Of a stretch of 15,294 nucleotides of DNA, positions 1 to 5,789 are shown piece after piece (within the stretch, counting starts at the first letter, position 1; the number at the start of each line of letters is the position of its first letter). Source of the stretch: an uncultured Anaerosacchariphilus sp. Its GTDB lineage: Bacteria > Bacillota > Clostridia > Lachnospirales > Lachnospiraceae. The stretch spans positions 1 to 15,294 of the forward strand of contig CAKRTY010000005.1 of NCBI GenBank assembly GCA_934402125.1. Reading direction: 5' to 3'. A model generated the notes under the pieces. It did no database searches, was not told the origin of the DNA, and was given only the letters and a program-made list of their open reading frames with translations. The position numbers were made by a program, and so were the translations under genes.

Positions 1-1660
1 AGCGCTCGGATTTTTCACCCAGGACACGGATGTAGTCCTTCACATCCTCCGGCAGATTTTCCTCCTGCTTCAGGATGTCCACGTAGCTGACGATGGAAGT
101 CAGGGGCGTCTTGATGTCGTGGGACACATTGGCCACCAGCTCCACCTTCATGCGTTCGCTTTTCGTGCGCTCCCGGATGGCCGCCTCCATGCCCTCCTGG
201 ATGCTATTCAGGTCCTCCGCCGCCGCTTTCAGATCACTGTCCTCCGGCAAAGACAGCGCATTTCCCATATCGCCGCCCCGGACGGCTCCGATCTGCTCCG
301 TCAGTGCGCCCAGATCTTCGGCCAGTCTGCGTACACGGTTCATATAAAAGAAGCCCACAAATGGAATCAGGGAGCGCCGCTGCCATTTCACCAGCTTTTT
401 CTGCACGGGCTGCTTCAGATCCCGGGTTCGAATACTGCGCCGCAGACGGCCGATCACACTCTTCTGCTGTCCTTTATTCCGGCGCAGATCGGTGACGCCC
501 AGATACAGCGGCCAGAAGATTAGGAACCAGTAGGTGAACATCCCGTCCAGATTGGACGCCAGGTAATCCCGCGCTGATGCCGCATAATCCTGGATTCCAT
601 AAGAAACGACCCATCCCAGGCTGAAACCGCTCCAGGCTAAAAATTCATCTATGAAGCGCAACATCAAATAAATCGGAAGGACGAAGAAGAACAGCAGCTT
701 GATTTCCAACCAGAATTTCCCAGTCCATTCGATGATGATTTCCCTACCTGCCCTTCGCGGCTTCCGTAGCGCCCACGCCAGAAGTAACAAAAGGAGAGCC
801 GCCGCCAGACCGGCTTCGCTGCGTACCAGCTGCCGTCTATCTACCGCCAGACTCTCCTTCAGACGGTAGAGGACGCCGCCATATCGGTTGGTTCCGTTTG
901 TGCCGCTGACCACATAGAGCTTTGGCTCCTTCGCCGCTGCCAGATAGACTGCGATTGCTTTCGCCTCATCCCCGGCTGTGAAATTCTGATAACCCGGCAC
1001 GGCCCAGCGGCTGTTTTCCCGGTAGATCCCGTCGCCGTAGACGTCCACCATCTGGCCGTCCTTTTCCATGGCTACCTTGCCGTCACCGTCTTTATTGTAG
1101 ATCAGCTGAAAATTATACTCCTCCGCCGGGATCCAAGACGCGAAATCCATGCCGATGCTGGCATTTTCCGCGTCCAGTCCGTCGATGTTCGTATAGGTCA
1201 GTTTTCCGTCTTTAAACACCGCGTAACGCAGGTTCTGGTCGGCTTTCATTTCCTCCAGATAGGCATTAAAATCCGCCGTGCTGTATCCGCCTGCTTCTGT
1301 GGCTGCCTCTTCATAGCTCATGGATCCTGAGTAACCAGACGTCCACCATTCGGATATGACCGTACCGCTATCCTCTGTGACCGTATCTGCCGCATAAGAA
1401 TCATACCGATAGCCGGAATCGCTGTAGCTGTACTGATAGCCCATCCAGTCCTTTCCCTTGAGTCCGATGCCGATCAGATCCTCCAGCCGATTCGACATGG
1501 TCGTGGCAAATTCCTGCGTTTTCTGATAATCGGACTGCCGCAGATCCGTGTTCGAAATCAGTGTCAGCATGGAAATGAAGTTGTAAATCAACAGCGTCAT
1601 TCCCAGAAAGAAGGCAAGCATGCCTATCCAGATTTTAGATTTTTTCCATTTTGTATCCAA
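1..1660 (-). CDS. sensor histidine kinase, C-terminus beyond window
   Basis: Partial gene: 553 codons are present and the frame runs open through position 1. It is the kinase partner of the response regulator just upstream, which it overlaps by 26 nt. A membrane helix near residues 9-31 is followed by an extracytoplasmic sensor region to about residue 282, rich in Tyr, Ser, Asp and Gly, which I do not recognise. Further hydrophobic segments lie near 283-297, 316-338 and 371-391. A linker and the dimerisation helix follow, with the H-box VSHDIKTPLTS; the phospho-accepting His is residue 514. The ATP-binding domain would lie outside the window. I chose TTG at 1660 because GGTGGTGTGGGG sits just upstream and because this start supplies the basic residues (MDTKWKKSK) expected before the first helix. 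The next choice is ATG at 1621. The ligand is unknown. Confidence 0.88.
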   Translation of the reverse strand, partial: MDTKWKKSKIWIGMLAFFLGMTLLIYNFISMLTLISNTDLRQSDYQKTQEFATTMSNRLEDLIGIGLKGKDWMGYQYSYSDSGYRYDSYAADTVTEDSGTVISEWWTSGYSGSMSYEEAATEAGGYSTADFNAYLEEMKADQNLRYAVFKDGKLTYTNIDGLDAENASIGMDFASWIPAEEYNFQLIYNKDGDGKVAMEKDGQMVDVYGDGIYRENSRWAVPGYQNFTAGDEAKAIAVYLAAAKEPKLYVVSGTNGTNRYGGVLYRLKESLAVDRRQLVRSEAGLAAALLLLLLAWALRKPRRAGREIIIEWTGKFWLEIKLLFFFVLPIYLMLRFIDEFLAWSGFSLGWVVSYGIQDYAASARDYLASNLDGMFTYWFLIFWPLYLGVTDLRRNKGQQKSVIGRLRRSIRTRDLKQPVQKKLVKWQRRSLIPFVGFFYMNRVRRLAEDLGALTEQIGAVRGGDMGNALSLPEDSDLKAAAEDLNSIQEGMEAAIRERTKSERMKVELVANVSHDIKTPLTSIVSYVDILKQEENLPEDVKDYIRVLGEKSER

Positions 1661-2333
1661 TTCCCCACACCACCTTTAAATATTCCGGTTCTTTCGGATT
1701 GAGTTCGATCTTTTCGCGAATGCGGCGGATATGTACCATGACCGTATTCTCCGGCGCGTAGGCTTCCTCCTCCCAGACCCGACGGTAAATCTCCTCCGCC
1801 GGGAAGACGCGGCCCCGATTCATCATCAGAAGCTCCACAATCTTCGTCTCGGTGGCGGTCAGCCGCACCGGCTCTCCGTCCGCGTACAGGGTCCGTTCGG
1901 ACTGGCGATAGGTGAGACGGCCATTTCGGATCTCGTCCCCGGACACGCCTGCGTGGATGTCACCCAGCATGGTATACCTGCGCAGCTGGCTTTTTACCCG
2001 GGCTGCCAGCTCCTGGGGATGAAAGGGCTTCGCCACGTAATCGTCGGCGCCCATGGACAGGCCTAAGATTTTGTCGGTCTCCTCGCTTTTGGCGCTGAGG
2101 ACGATGATCGGGATATTTTTCCGCTCCCGGATTTTCATGACAGCGGACAATCCGTCCAGGCGCGGCATCATCACATCCATGAGGATGAGCTGCACCGGCT
2201 TTTCCACCGCCAGTTCCAGGGCCTGTAGGCCGTCGTAGGCCTTCAGCACCTGATAACCCTCTTTTTCCAGAAGCACTGCAATGGCTCTCACAATCTCCCG
2301 GTCGTCGTCTACTACCAGTACGCATTCGTTCAT
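1635..2333 (-). CDS. OmpR/PhoB-family response regulator
   Basis: A 232-residue two-component response regulator, a normal length for the family. The receiver domain covers about residues 1-120, with the acidic cluster D9-D11, phospho-acceptor D53 in LMDVMMP, S80 and K102 in VAKPF. The winged-helix DNA-binding domain of the Trans_reg_C type fills about residues 130-232, ending with the family-typical VWGIGYKME. The ATG is preceded by AAAGGAG at good spacing. It is translationally linked to the kinase, whose likely TTG start lies inside its 3' end, so the two should form a phosphorelay. The upstream gap holds repeated TTTCTTAC-type motifs that may be its own binding sites. The regulon cannot be read from sequence. 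The family assignment is firm and the signal is unknown. Confidence 0.96.
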   Translation of the reverse strand: MNECVLVVDDDREIVRAIAVLLEKEGYQVLKAYDGLQALELAVEKPVQLILMDVMMPRLDGLSAVMKIRERKNIPIIVLSAKSEETDKILGLSMGADDYVAKPFHPQELAARVKSQLRRYTMLGDIHAGVSGDEIRNGRLTYRQSERTLYADGEPVRLTATETKIVELLMMNRGRVFPAEEIYRRVWEEEAYAPENTVMVHIRRIREKIELNPKEPEYLKVVWGIGYKMEKI

Positions 2334-2361
2334 ATTTGCTCTCTCCTTTTCCGGTGGTTTC

Positions 2362-2417
2362 AGGATACCCTTTCTTTCTTACGGGACACCGGAGGATTTT
2401 CTTACAGCTTTCTTACA
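2362..2417 (-). promoter_or_regulatory. candidate response-regulator boxes and promoter
   Basis: On the plus strand, TTTCTTAC followed by G or A occurs at 2375-2383, 2398-2406 and 2409-2417 (GTAAGAAA in the direction of transcription). The last two start 11 nt apart, one helical turn, as expected for tandem OmpR-family binding; the first is 23 nt away. The outermost copy overlaps the stop codon of the preceding gene. Downstream is TATCCT (2367 to 2362) as a possible -10, with no good -35 hexamer 17 nt upstream, which fits an activator-dependent promoter about 30 nt before the response-regulator ATG. Repeats and spacing are seen directly. Autoregulation is inference. Confidence 0.5.
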
Positions 2418-2967
2418 ATCTCAAATCTTTTTCATTGACCGGATTGTAGAAAATCTGTACCCGCTCGATATAGGGTGCACCCTCCACGGAAATCAATTCG
2501 CCGCGCTTTAAGCCTGCCAGTACCTTATCCTTGGCTTCCATGATATTCCGGAAGTCGCTTTCCTCTGCATTCTTCCATCTGCATCGAAGCTCCAGAGTCG
2601 GTGTAATTGTCTCATTCCAGGTATCTGCTTCTTCGTCGTAATATTCATCTTCCTGCATGAATGCCTCTACCTGTGGCTCCACCATGTTTTTATTATAAGT
2701 AACGCGGAAAAGTACCGTATTTTCCGGAATGCTCTCATCGGCTTTCAGCTCCGGCTCCACATCCCAGCAGCCATCCAGCTCCCAGACGCCCTGCTCCGGG
2801 TCGATTTCCCTGCTGATCTCTTTGGTAGCCGTGTCTATCTTGCCAACCACCTCCGTACCGCCGTAGGCCAGGCTTGAAAATTCTCCGAAGGCCACGCCCG
2901 CGCCGATGCCGGACAGCAGGATGCCGCCGCAAAAGATGCCGATGGTTATTTTATGAAATCTGGTCAT
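2413..2967 (-). CDS. small membrane-anchored extracytoplasmic protein
   Basis: A 184-residue protein with one N-terminal hydrophobic segment (about residues 7-28, after a basic MTRFHK start) and an acidic, charged remainder predicted to lie outside the membrane. I recognise no family. I placed the start at ATG 2967 because AGGAGG sits 6 nt upstream; ATG 2973 abuts that site and the longer frame back to 3072 would run through the preceding gene. The gene overlaps the DUF1700 gene by 17 nt, so it is probably translationally coupled to it. In many Firmicutes the gene after a padR-DUF1700 pair encodes a DUF4097 protein. The N-terminus here (GAGVAFGEFSSLAYGG) is reminiscent of those anchors, but the rest is short and lacks obvious beta-repeat character. 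It could be a divergent member or a sensory partner of the kinase. Confidence 0.75.
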   Translation of the reverse strand: MTRFHKITIGIFCGGILLSGIGAGVAFGEFSSLAYGGTEVVGKIDTATKEISREIDPEQGVWELDGCWDVEPELKADESIPENTVLFRVTYNKNMVEPQVEAFMQEDEYYDEEADTWNETITPTLELRCRWKNAEESDFRNIMEAKDKVLAGLKRGELISVEGAPYIERVQIFYNPVNEKDLRL

Positions 2968-3961
2968 ATTCATCCTCCTCTGTTTCCATGTCCTCGTCTG
3001 TGAAATCGTCCTCGTCGGGTTCTTTTTCTTCGATATCTCCCACTTCCGGCTCTCCGTACGTATCGTCCTCATTTTCCGGGGCGACGGTTTTCTCTGCGTT
3101 CTTTTTCCGGCGAATCAGGCCCCAGGCCGCGCAGGTCAGCGCGCCACCGCAGAGCAGGCCGCCAAGACTCATCCATGTCACGCCGATGAGCGGATATCCC
3201 TGGAAGCAGAGAATCAAGAACGCGCCAAAACAGAAGATGGCTGCGATGGTTCCCAGGCCTAAGCAAACCACAGCGCAGAACCAGAATACATTCCAGCAGA
3301 GGCGCACACCCCAACGTAGCAGGTCCCAGCAAATGTGCCAGAGCCAGATAATCAGTTTTCCTAAAACGCGGGCGGCGCTGCCGATGAGGCTGCCACAGTC
3401 TTTCAGGATGTCGCAGCAGAAGCCGATGAGTTTTCCAAGTATGCCCTGTTCGGATCCGGAATCTGCTTTTTGAGAAACTGCCGGACCATATCCGACTTTG
3501 CTTTTTTCCGAATTTCCGCCGTCTGCGGCTGTCCACTGTCTGGCCGCGCTTCCGGCTCCCTCCGGCTGTTCCACAGGCTCTCCCGCAGGCTTCTTATGGA
3601 TCGGCTTCCCAATCCAGGCGCAGGCCTCCCGAATCCACTGTCCCAGCTTCTTTCCCCCCCTTTTCAGGAAACTGCCTGCACTTCGGATCCCCTGCTCCGC
3701 AGACTGGGCTGCGCTCTCAAAATCCATCTTTACCCGGCTGCTGCTGTCGCCATATTCCGGATTCACATGGTAGGCCTCCAGAATCTCCGCCGCCAGCTCC
3801 TTCACCGGCCCGAAATCTCGGATGGCTTCCTCCTCGGACATGCCGTTCTGTATCTTCATATCGATATGCTGGGCATATTCATCCAGAATGTCCTGCTGCT
3901 CCCGTTCCTCCAGCACCTTCAGATGTCCCGCAAGCTCTGTCAGAAATGCTTCTTTACTCAT
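2951..3961 (-). CDS. DUF1700 (HAAS-type) membrane protein
   Basis: A 336-residue protein. Residues 1-65 match the HAAS/DUF1700 helical signalling domain: a short helical start (MSKEAFLTEL), an EEREQQDILDEYAQHI segment, then GMSEEEAIRDFGPVKELAAEI. This domain is typically encoded beside PadR regulators. A polar linker (about 66-170, rich in Gly, Ser, Glu and Lys) leads to a Trp- and Cys-rich amphipathic stretch (174-222) and two or three membrane helices between about 223 and 283. After the basic RRKK comes a strongly acidic tail (296-334, mainly Asp and Glu). AAGGAGG precedes the ATG. The start overlaps the padR stop by 8 nt, so the two are translated together. Its role is inferred to be membrane signalling or modulation of the neighbouring regulators. 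The acidic tail could bind cations or basic peptides, but that is speculation. Confidence 0.82.
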   Translation of the reverse strand: MSKEAFLTELAGHLKVLEEREQQDILDEYAQHIDMKIQNGMSEEEAIRDFGPVKELAAEILEAYHVNPEYGDSSSRVKMDFESAAQSAEQGIRSAGSFLKRGGKKLGQWIREACAWIGKPIHKKPAGEPVEQPEGAGSAARQWTAADGGNSEKSKVGYGPAVSQKADSGSEQGILGKLIGFCCDILKDCGSLIGSAARVLGKLIIWLWHICWDLLRWGVRLCWNVFWFCAVVCLGLGTIAAIFCFGAFLILCFQGYPLIGVTWMSLGGLLCGGALTCAAWGLIRRKKNAEKTVAPENEDDTYGEPEVGDIEEKEPDEDDFTDEDMETEEDEYDQIS

Positions 3962-4277
3962 GTTGTTCTCCCTCCTTCAGGTACTTATCCACCTGCTGCT
4001 GAAATTCCATCCATTCTTTGGCCAGAGAATCCCGGTAGAGAATCCCCGCTGCCGTCAGATGATAATATTTTCGTGGGGGCCCTTCTGTGGACTCCCGAAG
4101 GTACGTCTCAAAATAATGTTCATTGGTCAGCCGCTTCAGCAATGGATAAATGGTTCCCTCATTCACATCGATGACCCGGGAAACCTCCTCCACCAGCTCA
4201 TAGCCGTACCGATCCTTCCGGCGCACCGCCTCCAGCACAATCAGCTCCAGCACACCCTTTTTAAATTGTGGGTTCAT
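3954..4277 (-). CDS. PadR-family transcriptional regulator
   Basis: A 107-residue winged-helix repressor, the usual length for the small PadR class. The diagnostic start NPQFKKGVLELIVLEAV, the central YGYELVEEVS and the wing region EGTIYPLLKRL, followed by PPRKYYHLTAAG, are all present. A C-terminal helix (about 84-107) should form the dimer interface. The start is ATG 4277, preceded by GGGAGGG; an in-frame start 63 nt further upstream has no ribosome site and would add residues foreign to the family. It is the first gene of the padR-DUF1700-anchored protein-RR-HK run and probably represses it from the promoter region just upstream. The effector is unknown; PadR proteins typically respond to small aromatic or cationic molecules. 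The family call is firm and the targets are inferred. Confidence 0.95.
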   Translation of the reverse strand: MNPQFKKGVLELIVLEAVRRKDRYGYELVEEVSRVIDVNEGTIYPLLKRLTNEHYFETYLRESTEGPPRKYYHLTAAGILYRDSLAKEWMEFQQQVDKYLKEGEQHE

Positions 4278-4311
4278 CTCATCCCTCCCGGTTCTGTCTG
4301 TATCTGATATT

Positions 4312-4347
4312 AGGTTACACCTACTACTATGTAATGTCAAGTACTAT
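4312..4347 (-). promoter_or_regulatory. candidate padR operon promoter and operator
   Basis: A perfect -35 hexamer TTGACA (4340 to 4335) lies 58 nt upstream of the padR ATG. At 17-nt spacing the -10 would be TAACCT (4317 to 4312), which is weak. Two direct copies of TACTAT on the plus strand (4325-4330 and 4342-4347) flank the -35 element. Such repeats over a promoter are where a PadR autorepressor could bind. The hexamer and repeats are seen directly; operator function is inference. Confidence 0.45.
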
Positions 4348-4372
4348 ATTTTTAAGAATAGCTTAAGAAAGA

Positions 4373-4422
4373 AAAAGGAAGCAGGAATGCCTGACTCTTC
4401 AGGTCTCTTCCTGCTTCCTTTT
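4373..4422 (-). terminator. intrinsic terminator after the Rpn nuclease gene
   Basis: A perfect 15-bp inverted repeat (plus strand AAAAGGAAGCAGGAA at 4373-4387, TTCCTGCTTCCTTTT at 4408-4422). The 20-nt loop contains a further 5-bp hairpin (CCTGA with TCAGG). On the minus strand the stem runs into TTTTT, so it ends transcription 10 nt after the Rpn stop codon and insulates padR. The plus strand also gives a short T-run, so it could act in both directions. Confidence 0.88.
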
Positions 4423-4431
4423 ATAATTGGT

Positions 4432-5475
4432 TTACAGATTATCTTTCCGGTAAAGCTCCAACAGCTCCTCCACCGTTTTGTCCGGATACTTTGTCACCAG
4501 GTCATATAACGGACAAAGGCTTTCCACCTCTTCTTCCAGTTCCTCTGCTATCTGAGGCAGGGATTTCCCCTTGGCGTACTTCTTCTGAATCTGCGTAAGC
4601 AAAGTCCTTGCGCGGCCCTCTGCAAGGCCTAACTCCCGGCCTTCTGCACGGCCTTCCGCCCGGCCTTCTGCACGGCCCTCTGCGCGACCTTCTGCTCTCT
4701 GATATTCCCGTTCTTCCTGTTCATCATACTCTGTCAGTATCATCCTGCACACCTCCGTTCCATGTTTTGTCAGGATATCTGCCAGTATTCCCCTGTCAAT
4801 GCACCGCTTGATACTAATCTCCGTTGCCTCTTCCAGGGACCAGCCTTCATCCATCTTCCAGCGAATCTGCGCGATGAACTCCGCATAATCTGATAATCTA
4901 CGGCATTTCCGCATCATGTCATTATTCCGGCCCGCATTGATATTCAATACGGTCGCTTTACACTCCAGACAAGGTTCTCCTTCTTCCCGATCCGGTTTTA
5001 AAAAACAGTCAGAAAGCTTCATTTCCACTCGATCCGGCATATTTGCTGTTCCGTTATAAAACACCACATACTTGGGGAATGGAACCATCACTGGCTTTTT
5101 CTCGTCTGTCAGCTTAATGTTTTGCCTTTTCAAGTACCGCTGATATAACTCCGAGAAGTAGAAAAATCCCCGCAGCGGCATGTTTTCATTCCAGGTACTC
5201 TGATGCTCGTACAGATTCATCGTAACTCCAAACATGAAGGACAAATCATTTTTCATACTGAGATAAATCACATTCTCAATCGTGGTAATCTCCAGATCTT
5301 TTGTGTTCTCATAATCTGTCCCATTCACGGCATTGTACAAATCCAACAGATCCTCTTTGTCCTGAAAAATAAGTCGAAACAAACGGTCCTTATGCTCCCT
5401 TTGTACTGCTTTTCCGGCCCTCTGGCTGGCTCCGCGCTTCCGGCGTTTTGATTTAGAACTTGTTCGGTTACTCAT
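4432..5475 (-). CDS. Rpn-family PD-(D/E)XK nuclease / putative transposase
   Basis: A 347-residue protein of the Rpn (recombination-promoting nuclease, transposase_31-like) group. After a basic N-terminus (residues 1-25) comes HKDRLFRLIF, the family's opening helix. The nuclease core follows, with ND at 76-77 and YEHQS at 89-93, where E90 and Q92 fit the family's E-x-Q active-site variant, then PLRGFFYFSELY. Residues 261-288 are AEGR repeats, followed by a charged helical tail ending in EELLELYRK, typical of these proteins. I set the start at ATG 5475 because AAAAGGAG precedes it; the frame is open 60 codons further upstream but without a ribosome site or family-like sequence. It lies alone between two terminators. 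Family knowledge: Rpn proteins cut DNA and raise recombination, and are often multicopy. Whether this one is active is unknown. Confidence 0.85.
   Translation of the reverse strand: MSNRTSSKSKRRKRGASQRAGKAVQREHKDRLFRLIFQDKEDLLDLYNAVNGTDYENTKDLEITTIENVIYLSMKNDLSFMFGVTMNLYEHQSTWNENMPLRGFFYFSELYQRYLKRQNIKLTDEKKPVMVPFPKYVVFYNGTANMPDRVEMKLSDCFLKPDREEGEPCLECKATVLNINAGRNNDMMRKCRRLSDYAEFIAQIRWKMDEGWSLEEATEISIKRCIDRGILADILTKHGTEVCRMILTEYDEQEEREYQRAEGRAEGRAEGRAEGRAEGRELGLAEGRARTLLTQIQKKYAKGKSLPQIAEELEEEVESLCPLYDLVTKYPDKTVEELLELYRKDNL
4612..4695 (-). repeat. 12-nt tandem repeat encoding AEGR units
   Basis: Seven consecutive 12-nt units inside the Rpn gene: five AEGR units (4695 to 4636), one diverged unit read as ELGL (4635 to 4624) and one more AEGR (4623 to 4612). 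Units differ mainly at third codon positions. Because the unit is a multiple of three, copy-number change keeps the frame. The repeat forms a charged linker between the nuclease core and the C-terminal helices. Confidence 0.92.
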
Positions 5476-5680
5476 TCCTATTCTCTCCTTTTCATTATAC
5501 GTTTTACTTCTCCTTCCTGCAAGGGCATAGAATCGCCTTTTTTCTGTTACGTTTTTGCATACTTCGCCCTTGGGCGTACTTTGGGTGTATTGATTTCGAG
5601 CTGAAATCCAGACCTTTATCTTTCGTGAACAGCTGCGGAAGACACCGCGCTGCATATCGTGTAAAATGAATCCTGTTTCA
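5476..5680 (-). other. leader region of the Rpn gene, no independent gene
   Basis: About 205 nt between the terminator after aspS and the Rpn start. It is an in-frame, stop-free extension of the nuclease frame, but I see no ribosome site or recognisable protein. It holds a small inverted repeat (GATTTC at 5592-5597 with GAAATC at 5603-5608). A possible promoter lies at its downstream end: TTGCAG (5522 to 5517), 17 nt, then a perfect TATAAT (5499 to 5494). That -10 is 18 nt from the ATG, so the message would have a very short leader. The promoter is therefore uncertain. Confidence 0.4.
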
Positions 5681-5742
5681 TAAGAAAACAGTGCCGACAG
5701 AATACCTCTTATTCCGACTTTACGTATTCTTTATCGACACTG
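5681..5742 (-). terminator. intrinsic terminator of the apt-aspS operon
   Basis: An imperfect long stem: 19 nt (5742 to 5724) pairs with 17 nt (5705 to 5689). That gives 17 pairs including two G-U pairs, with a 2-nt bulge and an 18-nt loop. TTTTCTT follows on the minus strand. It begins 47 nt after the aspS stop codon, a natural place to end the operon. The stem and T-tract are read directly; termination efficiency is inferred. Confidence 0.75.
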
Positions 5743-5744
5743 CT

Positions 5745-5773
5745 ATTTTACCAATTTATACTAATTTTGACAA
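5745..5773 (-). promoter_or_regulatory. promoter-like sequence just upstream of the terminator
   Basis: TTGTCA (5773 to 5768), 17 nt, TAAAAT (5750 to 5745) with TGG in the extended -10 position. By pattern this is a good promoter, but its start site would fall inside the terminator stem that begins at 5742. It may be a chance match in AT-rich sequence, or may drive a short or attenuated transcript toward the Rpn gene. Confidence 0.3.
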
Positions 5774-5789
5774 GAATTTTCTCTGTAAA

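Noticed and set aside
2968..3072. Longer start for the 184-residue anchored protein
   Set aside because: The extension overlaps the acidic tail of the DUF1700 gene in another frame and would bury the membrane anchor behind a charged stretch.
4612..4695. CRISPR-like array
   Set aside because: The units are 12 nt, contiguous without spacers, and in frame within a protein gene.
5476..5655. N-terminal extension of the Rpn nuclease from an ATG at 5655
   Set aside because: No ribosome site precedes that ATG and the added 60 residues do not resemble the family, whereas ATG 5475 has a good site.
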